The position numbers were made by a program, and so were the translations under genes. Below, piece by piece: positions 27,083-35,952 of a DNA stretch of 64,000 nt. Each line of letters opens with the position of its first letter. Position 1 is the stretch's first letter. The notes beneath the pieces were generated by a model. It saw nothing but the letters and a program-made list of their open reading frames with translations, did not search any database and was not told the origin of the DNA. Source of the DNA: Bacteroidetes bacterium HGW-Bacteroidetes-8 (GTDB lineage: Bacteria > Bacteroidota > Bacteroidia > Bacteroidales > UBA932); assembly GCA_002840895.1 (NCBI GenBank), contig PHCZ01000001.1, forward strand, positions 600,027 through 664,026, written 5' to 3'.

Positions 27083-28962
27083 GAGCGCTCATCACGACCC
27101 TCCATCCAGTTGATAAAGGCAGTATTCACGACCCGGTTTCCGCCCGGGGTAGGGTACTCTCCTGTAAAATACCAGTCTCCACTATTATCTTTACACGCTT
27201 CGTGAAGATTTTCCACAGTTTGGAAAACAACCTTTACATCTGCTCTTACACTGCTGTTTTTGACCATAGATGCTATTTTGTCCGAAACCTCTTCATAAGT
27301 AAACGGAGCGTATATATCCTTTACAAAGTTTATATAACTCTCTTTGGGGAGACCTTGTTGCGCTTTACACCTTTTGTAAACATCATCAATAACCCCATCC
27401 ATCCCTCTCTCTCGTAAAAGTTCAACTGCTGCATTGAACGCTATAAACTCTCCCATTCTTGTCATATCTATTCCGTAACAGTCCGGATATCGTATCTGAG
27501 GTGCAGATGATACAATTACGATTTTTTTTGGGTTAAGAGTGTCAAGAATTCTCAGAATGCTCCTCTTAAGTGTTGTTCCGCGAACAATAGAATCATCTAT
27601 TACTACAAGATTATCTGTAGGTTTTACTGCTCCATAGGTTACATCGTAAACGTGCCCCACCATCTCGTCACGGTCACTGTCCGATGTTATAAAAGTTCTA
27701 AGTTTTGCATCTTTTATTACGATCTTCTCAACCCTTGGCTCACGAAGAATAATCTCCTCCAGCTTCTCCTCGCTCCAGCAATCTTTTGATTCGTGAATTA
27801 ACCTCTTCTTCTCTTTTAGCATATGTTTCTGAATACCTTTTACCATTCCGTAAAAAGAGCTCTCTGCAGTGTTGGGGATAAACGAAAAAACGGTGTTGTC
27901 AATATCTGACTCTATTGCATCAATTAACTGAGGGGTGAGAAGCTCTCCAAGTTTTTTTCTCTCCTTGTAGATATCTCTATCGTTGCCTCTTGAGAAGTAA
28001 ATCCTCTCAAATGAGCAGCTACTCCTCTTTTGAGGCTCTCTAACCATATTTACTGAGATATCTCCACTCTTTTTAATTATCAAAGCATAACCCGGGTCAA
28101 TCTCCCTGATATTCGTATCATCTACTCCAAATGCTGTTCGAATTACAGATGCCTCAGATGCAGCTACAACTACCTCATCATCTGCGTAGTAATATGCAGG
28201 CCTGATACCCCAGGGATCTCTCATCACAAAAGCATCTCCGTGGCCGACTACACCGGCAACTGCATACCCACCGTCCCAATCTTTACAACTGTTAGTCAAG
28301 ACACTGACTAAATCCAGATTCTCTTCAATCAGCCGAGATATATCTTTTTTTGAGTACCCAAGGTCTCTATAGTATCTATACTTATTTTGAATCTCATCGT
28401 CAAGATAGTAGCCTGTCTTCTCAAGTAAGGTAACGGTATCCGAATAGTTTCTGGGATGTTGTCCGGCCTCAATAAGGCTTTGAAAAAGCTCATCTACATT
28501 GGTTAAGTTGAAGTTTGCAGCCAGAGCAAGATTACGTGTTCTCCAGTTGCTTGCCCTTTTTAGCGGATGAACAAGATCTATGTTGTTCTTGCCGAAAGTG
28601 GCATATCTTAAATGACCCAGATAAATTTCAGATACAAACGGCAGGTTCTGTTTTGCCCAGCTTGAGTCAGTGGTGTCATTTAACTCTTTTATAAATGGCT
28701 CTTGTATAGTGTTAAACACATCTTGTATAGGATCACTATTGCAAGATCTTACCCTGTCCATATATTTGTAGCCCGGAGGCATATCCAGCTTTACACCCAC
28801 TACTCCTGCACCCTCCTGGCCCCTGTTTCTCTGTTTCTCCATTAGTATATAGAGTCTGTTTAGGCCATAAAGTGTAGATCCGTATCTCTGTTTATAGAAA
28901 TCAAGGGGCTTCAACAGACGAACCAATGCTATGCCACACTCGTGTTTTAAGATATCTCCCAT
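27076..28962 (-). CDS. PurF-like amidophosphoribosyltransferase, long form
   Basis: A 628-residue class II glutamine amidotransferase fused to a phosphoribosyltransferase domain. The nucleophile Cys9 follows a short propeptide-like start (MGDILKHEC-GIA), and the glutamine site shows QNRGQEGAG-like KQRNRGQEGAG and GHLRYATFG. The PRPP loop is VVIDDSIVRGTT. Ordinary PurF is about 470-510 residues. The extra length lies in the N-terminal half and between the PRTase segments (after RGNDRDIYKERKK). A long paralogue beside the normal PurF is, as far as I recall, common in Bacteroidales, so whether this is the purine-pathway enzyme or a specialised copy is open. Confidence 0.82.
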   Translation of the reverse strand: MGDILKHECGIALVRLLKPLDFYKQRYGSTLYGLNRLYILMEKQRNRGQEGAGVVGVKLDMPPGYKYMDRVRSCNSDPIQDVFNTIQEPFIKELNDTTDSSWAKQNLPFVSEIYLGHLRYATFGKNNIDLVHPLKRASNWRTRNLALAANFNLTNVDELFQSLIEAGQHPRNYSDTVTLLEKTGYYLDDEIQNKYRYYRDLGYSKKDISRLIEENLDLVSVLTNSCKDWDGGYAVAGVVGHGDAFVMRDPWGIRPAYYYADDEVVVAASEASVIRTAFGVDDTNIREIDPGYALIIKKSGDISVNMVREPQKRSSCSFERIYFSRGNDRDIYKERKKLGELLTPQLIDAIESDIDNTVFSFIPNTAESSFYGMVKGIQKHMLKEKKRLIHESKDCWSEEKLEEIILREPRVEKIVIKDAKLRTFITSDSDRDEMVGHVYDVTYGAVKPTDNLVVIDDSIVRGTTLKRSILRILDTLNPKKIVIVSSAPQIRYPDCYGIDMTRMGEFIAFNAAVELLRERGMDGVIDDVYKRCKAQQGLPKESYINFVKDIYAPFTYEEVSDKIASMVKNSSVRADVKVVFQTVENLHEACKDNSGDWYFTGEYPTPGGNRVVNTAFINWMEGRDERSY

Positions 28963-29007
28963 TCCTGATCAAAATTATATCTGCAAAAGTAAGAAAAAAG
29001 GTGCACT

Positions 29008-29038
29008 ATTGCTCAATTCGAATTTTGACCTATCTTTG
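29008..29038 (+). promoter_or_regulatory. Predicted promoter of the acetate carrier gene
   Basis: A -33-like ATTG (29008-29011), a 19-nt gap and a perfect -7 box TATCTTTG (29031-29038). Initiation is expected near 29045, 27 nt before the start codon. Confidence 0.6.
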
Positions 29039-29071
29039 CCGCCCTTTAAAACTTAAAAAACAATAATTATA

Positions 29072-29632
29072 ATGGAGAAGAAGATGGGAAATCCGGCAGT
29101 CGTAGGTCTTGCCGGTTTTGGTTTAACTACGCTTTTATTGCAGTTTCATAACATCGGGTTGCTTGGATTAGGACCGGTTGTGGCGATGGGATTTATCTTT
29201 GGAGGGCTAGCTCAAATGATTGCCGGTTTTCAGGAGCAAAAAATGGGAAATAATTTCGGGTATTCTGCTTTTGTAGCATACGGAAGTTTCTGGATTGGTC
29301 TTGGGATGATATGGATTCTCAATTTATTGAACGTATACAAATCTACATCTTCCGATATAGGTTACTTTATGCTTGCGTGGACCCTCTTCACCCTGATTCT
29401 GTTTATTGCATCTCTGAGAGTAAGCAAGGCAATGGCAATTACATTTGCTCTGTTACTAATTGGATTTATTCTTTTAGTTGCTGGTCATTTCGGAAATCCT
29501 TTTTTTAATATTATTGCAGGTTACGAGTTAATTTTATGCGCCTTAGGTGCGTGGTATATGATGGCATCAATTATAATAAATGATCTTGCCGGGAGAGTAG
29601 TCATACCTATAGGGAAACCATACTTAGGCTAG
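29072..29632 (+). CDS. satP: GPR1/FUN34/YaaH-family acetate/succinate carrier (SatP-like)
   Basis: Inner-membrane anion channel or symporter for acetate and related short acids. The 186-residue protein has six hydrophobic helices and the family signature NPAVVGLAGFGLTT (residues 7-20), the NPAPLGL-type motif that lines the pore. AFVAYGSFWIGLG is also typical. It lies 36 nt upstream of lipA on the same strand, though a separate -7 box occurs before lipA. Fermenting Bacteroidales export acetate, so efflux as well as uptake is plausible. Confidence 0.88.
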   Translation: MEKKMGNPAVVGLAGFGLTTLLLQFHNIGLLGLGPVVAMGFIFGGLAQMIAGFQEQKMGNNFGYSAFVAYGSFWIGLGMIWILNLLNVYKSTSSDIGYFMLAWTLFTLILFIASLRVSKAMAITFALLLIGFILLVAGHFGNPFFNIIAGYELILCALGAWYMMASIIINDLAGRVVIPIGKPYLG

Positions 29633-29646
29633 TTTTTTAAAAAAGC

Positions 29647-29654
29647 TATATTTG
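29647..29654 (+). promoter_or_regulatory. Possible -7 box before lipA
   Basis: TATATTTG matches TAnnTTTG exactly, but there is no -33 match at the right distance and the leader would be only about 8 nt. lipA may instead be read from the satP promoter. Confidence 0.3.
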
Positions 29655-29668
29655 CAGATAAAAAACAG

Positions 29669-30544
29669 ATGCAGATAGGAAAAGAGAGAAAGCCTGAGTG
29701 GTTAAAAATAAAACTTGCGACTGATAAAGGATACTCCGAGGTAGGTAGAATTATTAAAGAGCACTCTTTAAACACAATTTGCAGCAGCGGAAAATGCCCT
29801 AATCAAAATGAGTGCTGGAGCAGAGGAACTGCCACATTTATGATTCTTGGAGAGATATGTACTCGCTCTTGCAGGTTTTGTGCAACAGAGACAGGTAAGC
29901 CTGGCCCAATAGATAGTAAAGAGCCATCAAAACTTGCTCATTCAGTACAATTACTTGGACTAAAACATTGTGTAATAACTTCGGTAACCCGAGACGATCT
30001 TCCGGACCAGGGAGCTAAACACTGGGCAGAAGTTATAAAAGAGTGCAGGCTTGAAAATCCTGATACAACAATTGAGGTTTTAATCCCTGACTTTTGTGCA
30101 GATGAAGATCTGCTTGATATCATCATAGATGCAAAGCCGGACATTATTGCTCATAATATTGAGACAGTTCAAAGACTTACTAAGGCTGTAAGGTCTAAAG
30201 CAGATTTCTTCACCTCACTTAATGTTCTTAGATATATCTCTAAATCCGGAATAGTAACTAAGAGTGGGTTTATGGTAGGGCTGGGAGAGAGTGAGAAAGA
30301 GGTGTATGAGACTATTGACCATCTATTTGCAAGTGGATGTTCTGTTTTAACTGTAGGACAGTATCTCAGACCGACACTTAATCATATTGAGGTTGCAGAA
30401 TATGTAACACCTGTTCAGTTTGGAAAGTATAAAGAGTATGCACTCTCTGTTGGGTTCCGCCACACAGAGTGCGGACCTCTGGTAAGATCTTCATATATGG
30501 CAGAGAGAGCGATAATCCACAAAATCAATCCAGAATTATTATGA
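29669..30544 (+). CDS. lipA: Lipoyl synthase
   Basis: Radical-SAM enzyme that inserts two sulfurs into protein-bound octanoyl groups. The 291-residue protein has both iron-sulfur sites: the auxiliary cluster cysteines 38, 43 and 49 (CSSGKCPNQNEC) and the radical-SAM CxxxCxxC at 64, 68 and 71 (CTRSCRFC). The C-terminal RSSY motif near 273-276, whose serine binds the auxiliary cluster, is present. Its TGA stop overlaps the lipB ATG (ATGA), so octanoyl transfer and sulfur insertion are co-translated. Confidence 0.97.
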   Translation: MQIGKERKPEWLKIKLATDKGYSEVGRIIKEHSLNTICSSGKCPNQNECWSRGTATFMILGEICTRSCRFCATETGKPGPIDSKEPSKLAHSVQLLGLKHCVITSVTRDDLPDQGAKHWAEVIKECRLENPDTTIEVLIPDFCADEDLLDIIIDAKPDIIAHNIETVQRLTKAVRSKADFFTSLNVLRYISKSGIVTKSGFMVGLGESEKEVYETIDHLFASGCSVLTVGQYLRPTLNHIEVAEYVTPVQFGKYKEYALSVGFRHTECGPLVRSSYMAERAIIHKINPELL

Positions 30545-31209
30545 AAAATATAGAGATAAAGGAGCTGGGTATAATTGATTATGAAGAGGCGTGGAATCTT
30601 CAAAAAAAGTTGCTTAACAATCTTGTAGAGGCAAAGAGATTGGGAGAAGAGGGTGAGATGAAGCTTCTTTTACTCGAACATCCACACGTCTATACTCTTG
30701 GTATGAATGGTGATAAGGCGAATATGCTGTTCAACGATGAACTCCTGGAGCGAATCGGAGCAAAATTCTATAAAATAGAGAGGGGAGGAGATATTACCTA
30801 TCACGGATTTGGACAGCTGGTAGGGTATCCGATTATTGACCTTGAGAGGTTCAATATAGGGATTAAGGAGTATATCTGGAGACTTGAGGAGGCTGTGATA
30901 CGGACTATTGCACATTACGGAATTTCCGGGAGCAGATTTCAAGGTACTGTTGGAGTGTGGATAGAGAGTGACGCATCTGAACTCAGGAAGATATGTGCTA
31001 TAGGAGTCAAGGTATCCAGATTTGTGACGATGCACGGATTTGCACTTAATGTCTCAACAGACCTCAATTATTACAGATATATAAACCCGTGTGGTTTTAA
31101 AGACAGAGGTGTTACATCAATAGAGGTTGAGAGTGGGCAAAAGCCCACAATAAGTGAAGTTTCTGCAATTTTTAAGGGACATTTTGCGGAACTTTTTCCC
31201 AATACATAG
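30541..31209 (+). CDS. lipB: Octanoyl-ACP:protein N-octanoyltransferase
   Basis: Transfers octanoate from ACP to lipoyl domains, giving the LipA substrate. I chose the ATG at 30541, which overlaps the lipA stop. The frame is open back to 30469, but that extension overlaps lipA and adds no family sequence. The 222-residue protein shows RGGDITYHGFGQ (81-92), catalytic Lys157 in GVKVSR and Cys184 in NPCG. In most relatives the first motif reads HGPGQ, so Phe replaces Pro here. No other key residue is missing. Confidence 0.95.
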   Translation: MKNIEIKELGIIDYEEAWNLQKKLLNNLVEAKRLGEEGEMKLLLLEHPHVYTLGMNGDKANMLFNDELLERIGAKFYKIERGGDITYHGFGQLVGYPIIDLERFNIGIKEYIWRLEEAVIRTIAHYGISGSRFQGTVGVWIESDASELRKICAIGVKVSRFVTMHGFALNVSTDLNYYRYINPCGFKDRGVTSIEVESGQKPTISEVSAIFKGHFAELFPNT

Positions 31210-31292
31210 ACATCGGATTTAACTAAGTAATCTTTTTAGCAGGTTAAAAATTTAAGCTATATTTATGCTCTAAAAAACTTAATGCTTAACCT

Positions 31293-32072
31293 ATGGATAT
31301 CAAGAGGCTCCTATATAGTACAGAAGATGGAATCTGTACAGTAACCATTAATAATCCTGATGCTCTCAATGCTCTTAACTCACTAATCATTAACGAGCTG
31401 GGTTTTGTTTTTGACAAAATTGCTAAGGATGACAGCATACTTGTTGTTATAATTACTGGTGCCGGCCGGTCTTTCGTAGCCGGTGCAGATATATCTGAGA
31501 TGGCAGATATGGATCAAATTGAAGGCGAACTGTTTGGTGCTAGAGGTGCACTTCTGTTCAGAAAAATCGAGACACTTTCAAAACCTGTAATTGCTGCCAT
31601 AAATGGGTTTGCTCTTGGGGGTGGTTGTGAGCTTGCAATGGCTTGCGATATAAGAATAGCTTCACAAAAGGCAAAATTTGGACAACCTGAGGTCTCGCTG
31701 GGTATTACTCCTGGCTTCAGTGGAACAGTAAGATTACCAAAGCTGATTGGAAACAGTATGGCAAAGGAGATGATCTTCACCGGCAAAATCATTGATGCTA
31801 ATGAGGCTTTAAGAGTCGGCCTGATAAACAGTGTTGTGGAGCCACACGATCTAATGACAAAGGCTCTTGAAATGGCAAAAATGATAGCGTCAAACGCTCC
31901 TGTTGCTGTTCGCTATTCAAAAGAGGCTATAAACTATGCACTGGAAAATAGAACCGAAACCGCTGCTGAGTTTGAAACCAGATTATTTGCCAAATGTTTC
32001 TCTACAGAAGATCAAAAAGAGGGAATGAAAGCTTTTTTGGAGAAGAGAAAACCCCGGTTTAAAAACAGATAA
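31293..32072 (+). CDS. Enoyl-CoA hydratase/crotonase family protein
   Basis: Cytosolic crotonase-fold enzyme of 259 residues. The oxyanion-hole motif FVAGADISEM (about 57-66) and GFALGGGCELAMACD (about 105-119) with the first catalytic Glu, then GQPEVSLGITPGF with the second Glu, point to a true hydratase such as crotonase (3-hydroxybutyryl-CoA dehydratase). The downstream gene encodes the matching 3-hydroxyacyl-CoA dehydrogenase, 49 nt away. No thiolase or acyl-CoA dehydrogenase is nearby, so whether the pair runs toward butyrate or toward oxidation is open. Confidence 0.9.
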   Translation: MDIKRLLYSTEDGICTVTINNPDALNALNSLIINELGFVFDKIAKDDSILVVIITGAGRSFVAGADISEMADMDQIEGELFGARGALLFRKIETLSKPVIAAINGFALGGGCELAMACDIRIASQKAKFGQPEVSLGITPGFSGTVRLPKLIGNSMAKEMIFTGKIIDANEALRVGLINSVVEPHDLMTKALEMAKMIASNAPVAVRYSKEAINYALENRTETAAEFETRLFAKCFSTEDQKEGMKAFLEKRKPRFKNR

Positions 32073-32121
32073 CAGAGATAATCTTATTTATAATTCTACT
32101 AATAACAAATAATTTACAGCT

Positions 32122-32964
32122 ATGAAAATATGTGTAATCGGTACAGGAACAATGGGGAGCGGAATAGTTCAGGCATTTGCCCAATCTGGAATAGGTGTCG
32201 TAATGAAAGGGGTATCTCAATCTGAACTGGAGTGGGGGCACAAAAATATTTTAAGAAATCTCTCCAAACTTGAGGAGAAAGGAAAAATCGAACCAGGGGT
32301 CAAAGAAGATATAATGGGCAGAATAACAGAGACAACTGATTATAATGATTGCTCCACTTGTGACTTAATAATAGAAGCTGTTCTGGAAGATATATCTCTT
32401 AAAAAGGAGATATTCTCTAAATTAGATCAGATATGTAAACCGGAAACCATCTTTGCATCCAACACCTCATCCCTCTCAATAACTGAGATTGCAGCATCTA
32501 CAAAACGTCCCGAAAGGTTTATTGGAATGCACTTTTTCAATCCGGCACCTGTAATGAAGCTGGTTGAGATTATTAAAGGACAACTCACATCACAGGAAGT
32601 ATTGAATTATGTAACCGATCTCGCTTTAAAAATTGGGAAAACTCCTGTAAATGTAAACGAAGCTCCGGGTTTTGTTGTTAATAGAATTTTAATACCACTT
32701 GTAAATGAGGCTGTCGGAATACTTTCGGAGGGAGTTGCTTCCAGAGAGGAGATTGATGAGGCTATGAAGATGGGAGCAAACCATCCTATGGGTCCTCTTG
32801 CACTTGGAGATCTGATTGGACTTGATGTTTGCCTTGCAATAATGGAGGTTCTACATAGCGAATTTGGAGATGACAAATACAGAGCACACCCTCTTCTTCG
32901 CAAAATGGTTAGATCCGGTCAACTTGGAAGAAAGAGCGGTGCCGGGTTCTATAACTACAAATAA
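32122..32964 (+). CDS. 3-hydroxybutyryl-CoA dehydrogenase
   Basis: NAD(P)-dependent 3-hydroxyacyl-CoA dehydrogenase of 280 residues, the size of stand-alone Hbd enzymes. The Rossmann motif is GTGTMGSG (7-14), and the catalytic segment SNTSSLSITEIA followed by MHFFNPAPVMKLVEI contains the Ser and His. The C-terminal domain has NHPMGPLALGDLIGLD. It interconverts acetoacetyl-CoA and 3-hydroxybutyryl-CoA. It lies directly behind the crotonase gene and 33 nt before the next gene. Confidence 0.93.
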   Translation: MKICVIGTGTMGSGIVQAFAQSGIGVVMKGVSQSELEWGHKNILRNLSKLEEKGKIEPGVKEDIMGRITETTDYNDCSTCDLIIEAVLEDISLKKEIFSKLDQICKPETIFASNTSSLSITEIAASTKRPERFIGMHFFNPAPVMKLVEIIKGQLTSQEVLNYVTDLALKIGKTPVNVNEAPGFVVNRILIPLVNEAVGILSEGVASREEIDEAMKMGANHPMGPLALGDLIGLDVCLAIMEVLHSEFGDDKYRAHPLLRKMVRSGQLGRKSGAGFYNYK

Positions 32965-32997
32965 TCTTAAAAAAAGATAATTCAATACCAGCTTTAT

Positions 32998-35952
32998 ATG
33001 TCCCGTATCAACTATAAAAGCTTAATGCAAAGACGCATACGTAAAGTATTGATGATTTGCAGCAGCTATGATGCCTACACTTTGGAGGAGGATGGCAGGA
33101 TTGAGGTTCAGATCTATAAAGAGTATGTAGATCTTAACCTTAGCAACCCTCCTACATTTACCTGGGTAACCTCATCTGCAGAAGCTACGAACCTGCTTAC
33201 AGCCAGTGCAAATAGTGATTTTGACCTGATAATAAGTATGTTCAATATTGGAGATATGGATGTTTTTCGATTTTCAAAAGAGTTGAAAAGAGAAGAAAAC
33301 ACTATTCCATTTGTGTTATTAACTCATTTTTCAAAAGAGTTACACAAAAGGATTGAGGAGGCAGACCGTTCCGGTATAGACTATATTTTCAGTTGGCACG
33401 GCAATGCAGATCTTATTCTGGCAATCATTAAGCTCTTTGAAGACAGAATGAACGCAGATGACGATATTCTTAAATCGGGTGTTCAATCTATTCTTTTGGT
33501 TGAGGACTCTATCAGGTACTACTCCACTTACCTGCCCGCAATATATAAACTGGTTCTTCAACAGAGTCACGAATTTCTTAAAGAGGCACTCAACGAACAG
33601 CAGCAGAAGCTTCGCAAAAGAGCCAGACCAAAGATCTTGCTGGCAACAAACTACACAGAGGCGGTGGAGCTATATGAGAAGTACAAGGAGAACCTTCTGG
33701 GAGTTATCTCCGATGTTGCATTTGTAATAAATAAAAACGATCCCGCCAGCAGTGAAAAACTTGATGCCGGTATTGATTTGTGCAAACTCATAAAGAGCGA
33801 CGATCCGCATATGCCTTTTTTGCTCCAATCCTCTCAGGAGAGTATGCGAGAGACTGCTCACCAACTGGGTGTTGGCTTCCTTGAGAAATACTCTAAAACA
33901 CTTTTAATTCAGTTAAGCGAGTATATAAGTGATGAGTTTGCTTTTGGAGATTTTATTTTCCGTGATCTTGTTACAGGAGAGATTATTGGTAGGGCAAAAG
34001 ATCTGAAGGATCTTCAGTCTCTTGTGACTGAAATACCTGAAGATATTCTCATCTATCACGGTTCGCGAAACAGGTTATCTAAATGGATGTATTCCAGAGG
34101 TTTATTCTCTTTAGCCGCTAAAATAAAGACAGCCCACCAAAGCCATTTTGAGACAATAGATGAGCTGAGAGAGTATATTGTGCAGGCTATAAAGAAGTAT
34201 CGAAGCTTGCTGGGTCACGGGGTCGTCGCCCGTTTTGACAGGAGCTCCTATAACAGTTACATATGGTTTGCAAGGCTAGGAGAGGGATCTCTTGGAGGAA
34301 AAGCAAGGGGAATAGCCTTTGTCAATAATATGCTGCAAAAGTATAGTCTTCTCAATAGTTTTGAGGGAGTTAATATAATGATACCCCGCAGCGTTGTTAT
34401 TGCTACAGATTATTTTGACGAATTTATTCAGATCAATGGACTCCAATATGTGATTAATTCAGACATCTCAGACGAAGAGATCCTATCTGAGTTTGTTAGC
34501 TCAAGGCTTCCGGAGTCTCTGGTTGCAGATCTTAGAGTCTATATCGCAAATGCTATGGGTCCTATTGCCGTAAGATCTAGTTCTAAGCTAGAAGATTCAC
34601 ATTACCAGCCATTTGCAGGGATATATTCTACCTATATGATTCCTCATACAACAAATAATGACCAGATGTTAAGGCTTTTGGGAAAGGCTATTAAGAGTGT
34701 CTACGCCTCAATCTACTTCTCATCCAGCAGAGCTTACCTGCTTGCAACATCCAATCTACTTAGCGAAGAGAAGATGGCTGTTGTGTTGCAGGATGTTGTT
34801 GGAACCGAAGATAGCGGATACTTTTTCCCAACTTTATCCGGGGTAGCCAGGTCTGTGAACTACTATCCGATAGGCTCAGAAAAACCGGAAGAGGGAATTG
34901 TAAATATGGCATTCGGTTTGGGTAAACTAGTTGTTGAAGGGGGTAAAACCCTACGTTTCTCTCCTAAACACCCAAAACACATTCTACAACTCTCAACACC
35001 CGCTCTATCGCTCAGAGATACTCAAAATGAAATGTATGCTCTTGATCTTAAGCCTGATGAATTCAAAACATCTGTTAACGACTCAATAAACCTTCATAAA
35101 TTTGACATTAACCAGGTAAAACATTTCAGAAATATGAACTTTGTAGCATCTACCTGGGATATGCAGAGTCAGAATATTGTTGACAGCAATCTGGAAGAGG
35201 GGAGAAAAATCATAACCTTCTCACATATTCTTAAATACGACACAATGCCTCTAGCAGAGATTCTGAGCGAGTTACTCAGGATCTGTCACAATGAAATGCA
35301 CTCGGCGGTTGAGATTGAATTCGCAGTTAATATGGATGTTCCAAAGGGAGAAAACTATATTTTCAGCCTCTTACAGATTAGACCTATCAGTAGTAATAAT
35401 GACAATAAATCGCTTGATTGGACAGAAATTGACACAAATAGCGCACTTATTTACGCAGAGATGGCTCTTGGCATGGGCTCTATTGAGGGTATTTATGATA
35501 TTGTCTATGTAATGGAAGAGAGGTTTGACAGTGCCCATACTATTGAGATTGCCCAGGAGATAAATACTCTCAATGCAAAAATGAAGGAGTTGGGAAAAAG
35601 CTATATTTTAATAGGCCCGGGAAGATGGGGCTCCAGTGATCCTTGGTTGGGTATCCCTATAAAATGGCCACATATTTCGGAGGCAAAAGTAATTGTAGAG
35701 TGTGGGCTTAGAAATTTCAGAGTAGAACCTAGTCAAGGTACTCATTTCTTTCAAAACTTAACCTCTTTCGGAATTGGGTACTTAACAATTAACCCATTTA
35801 TGGGAGATGGTATATTTAACTCCGGAATTCTGGATTCGATGGAATCTGCCTTTGAAAGCAAACACCTTAGAGTTGTCCGTTTTGAAAATCCTCTCTATAT
35901 ATTTATTGATGGCAGAAAAAACAGAGGTATTGTTAAAATCAAGGATAGATGA
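32998..35952 (+). CDS. Receiver-like/receiver/PEP-synthase ATP-grasp fusion protein
   Basis: A 984-residue cytosolic protein with an unusual layout. Residues about 16-150 look like a degenerate receiver without the acidic pocket. About 163-310 look like a second receiver with LLVEDS (166-171), probable phospho-Asp239 in VISDV and Lys297, plus an insertion of some 35 residues after the first helix. From about 425 comes a PEP-synthase/PPDK N-terminal ATP-grasp domain: GEGSLGGKARG (near 428), GPIAVRSSSKLEDS, and a C-terminal GPGRWGSSDPWLG (near 875) followed by the SQGTHFFQNL segment. I see no swivelling phosphohistidine domain (TGGxxSH) and no PEP-binding barrel, so it is not a complete PEP synthase. 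Substrate unknown. Similar proteins occur in Bacteroidales. Confidence 0.75.
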   Translation: MSRINYKSLMQRRIRKVLMICSSYDAYTLEEDGRIEVQIYKEYVDLNLSNPPTFTWVTSSAEATNLLTASANSDFDLIISMFNIGDMDVFRFSKELKREENTIPFVLLTHFSKELHKRIEEADRSGIDYIFSWHGNADLILAIIKLFEDRMNADDDILKSGVQSILLVEDSIRYYSTYLPAIYKLVLQQSHEFLKEALNEQQQKLRKRARPKILLATNYTEAVELYEKYKENLLGVISDVAFVINKNDPASSEKLDAGIDLCKLIKSDDPHMPFLLQSSQESMRETAHQLGVGFLEKYSKTLLIQLSEYISDEFAFGDFIFRDLVTGEIIGRAKDLKDLQSLVTEIPEDILIYHGSRNRLSKWMYSRGLFSLAAKIKTAHQSHFETIDELREYIVQAIKKYRSLLGHGVVARFDRSSYNSYIWFARLGEGSLGGKARGIAFVNNMLQKYSLLNSFEGVNIMIPRSVVIATDYFDEFIQINGLQYVINSDISDEEILSEFVSSRLPESLVADLRVYIANAMGPIAVRSSSKLEDSHYQPFAGIYSTYMIPHTTNNDQMLRLLGKAIKSVYASIYFSSSRAYLLATSNLLSEEKMAVVLQDVVGTEDSGYFFPTLSGVARSVNYYPIGSEKPEEGIVNMAFGLGKLVVEGGKTLRFSPKHPKHILQLSTPALSLRDTQNEMYALDLKPDEFKTSVNDSINLHKFDINQVKHFRNMNFVASTWDMQSQNIVDSNLEEGRKIITFSHILKYDTMPLAEILSELLRICHNEMHSAVEIEFAVNMDVPKGENYIFSLLQIRPISSNNDNKSLDWTEIDTNSALIYAEMALGMGSIEGIYDIVYVMEERFDSAHTIEIAQEINTLNAKMKELGKSYILIGPGRWGSSDPWLGIPIKWPHISEAKVIVECGLRNFRVEPSQGTHFFQNLTSFGIGYLTINPFMGDGIFNSGILDSMESAFESKHLRVVRFENPLYIFIDGRKNRGIVKIKDR

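Noticed and set aside
30469-31209. Longer start for lipB
   Set aside because: The extension lies within lipA in another frame and lacks family similarity. The ATG at 30541 overlaps the lipA stop in a typical way.
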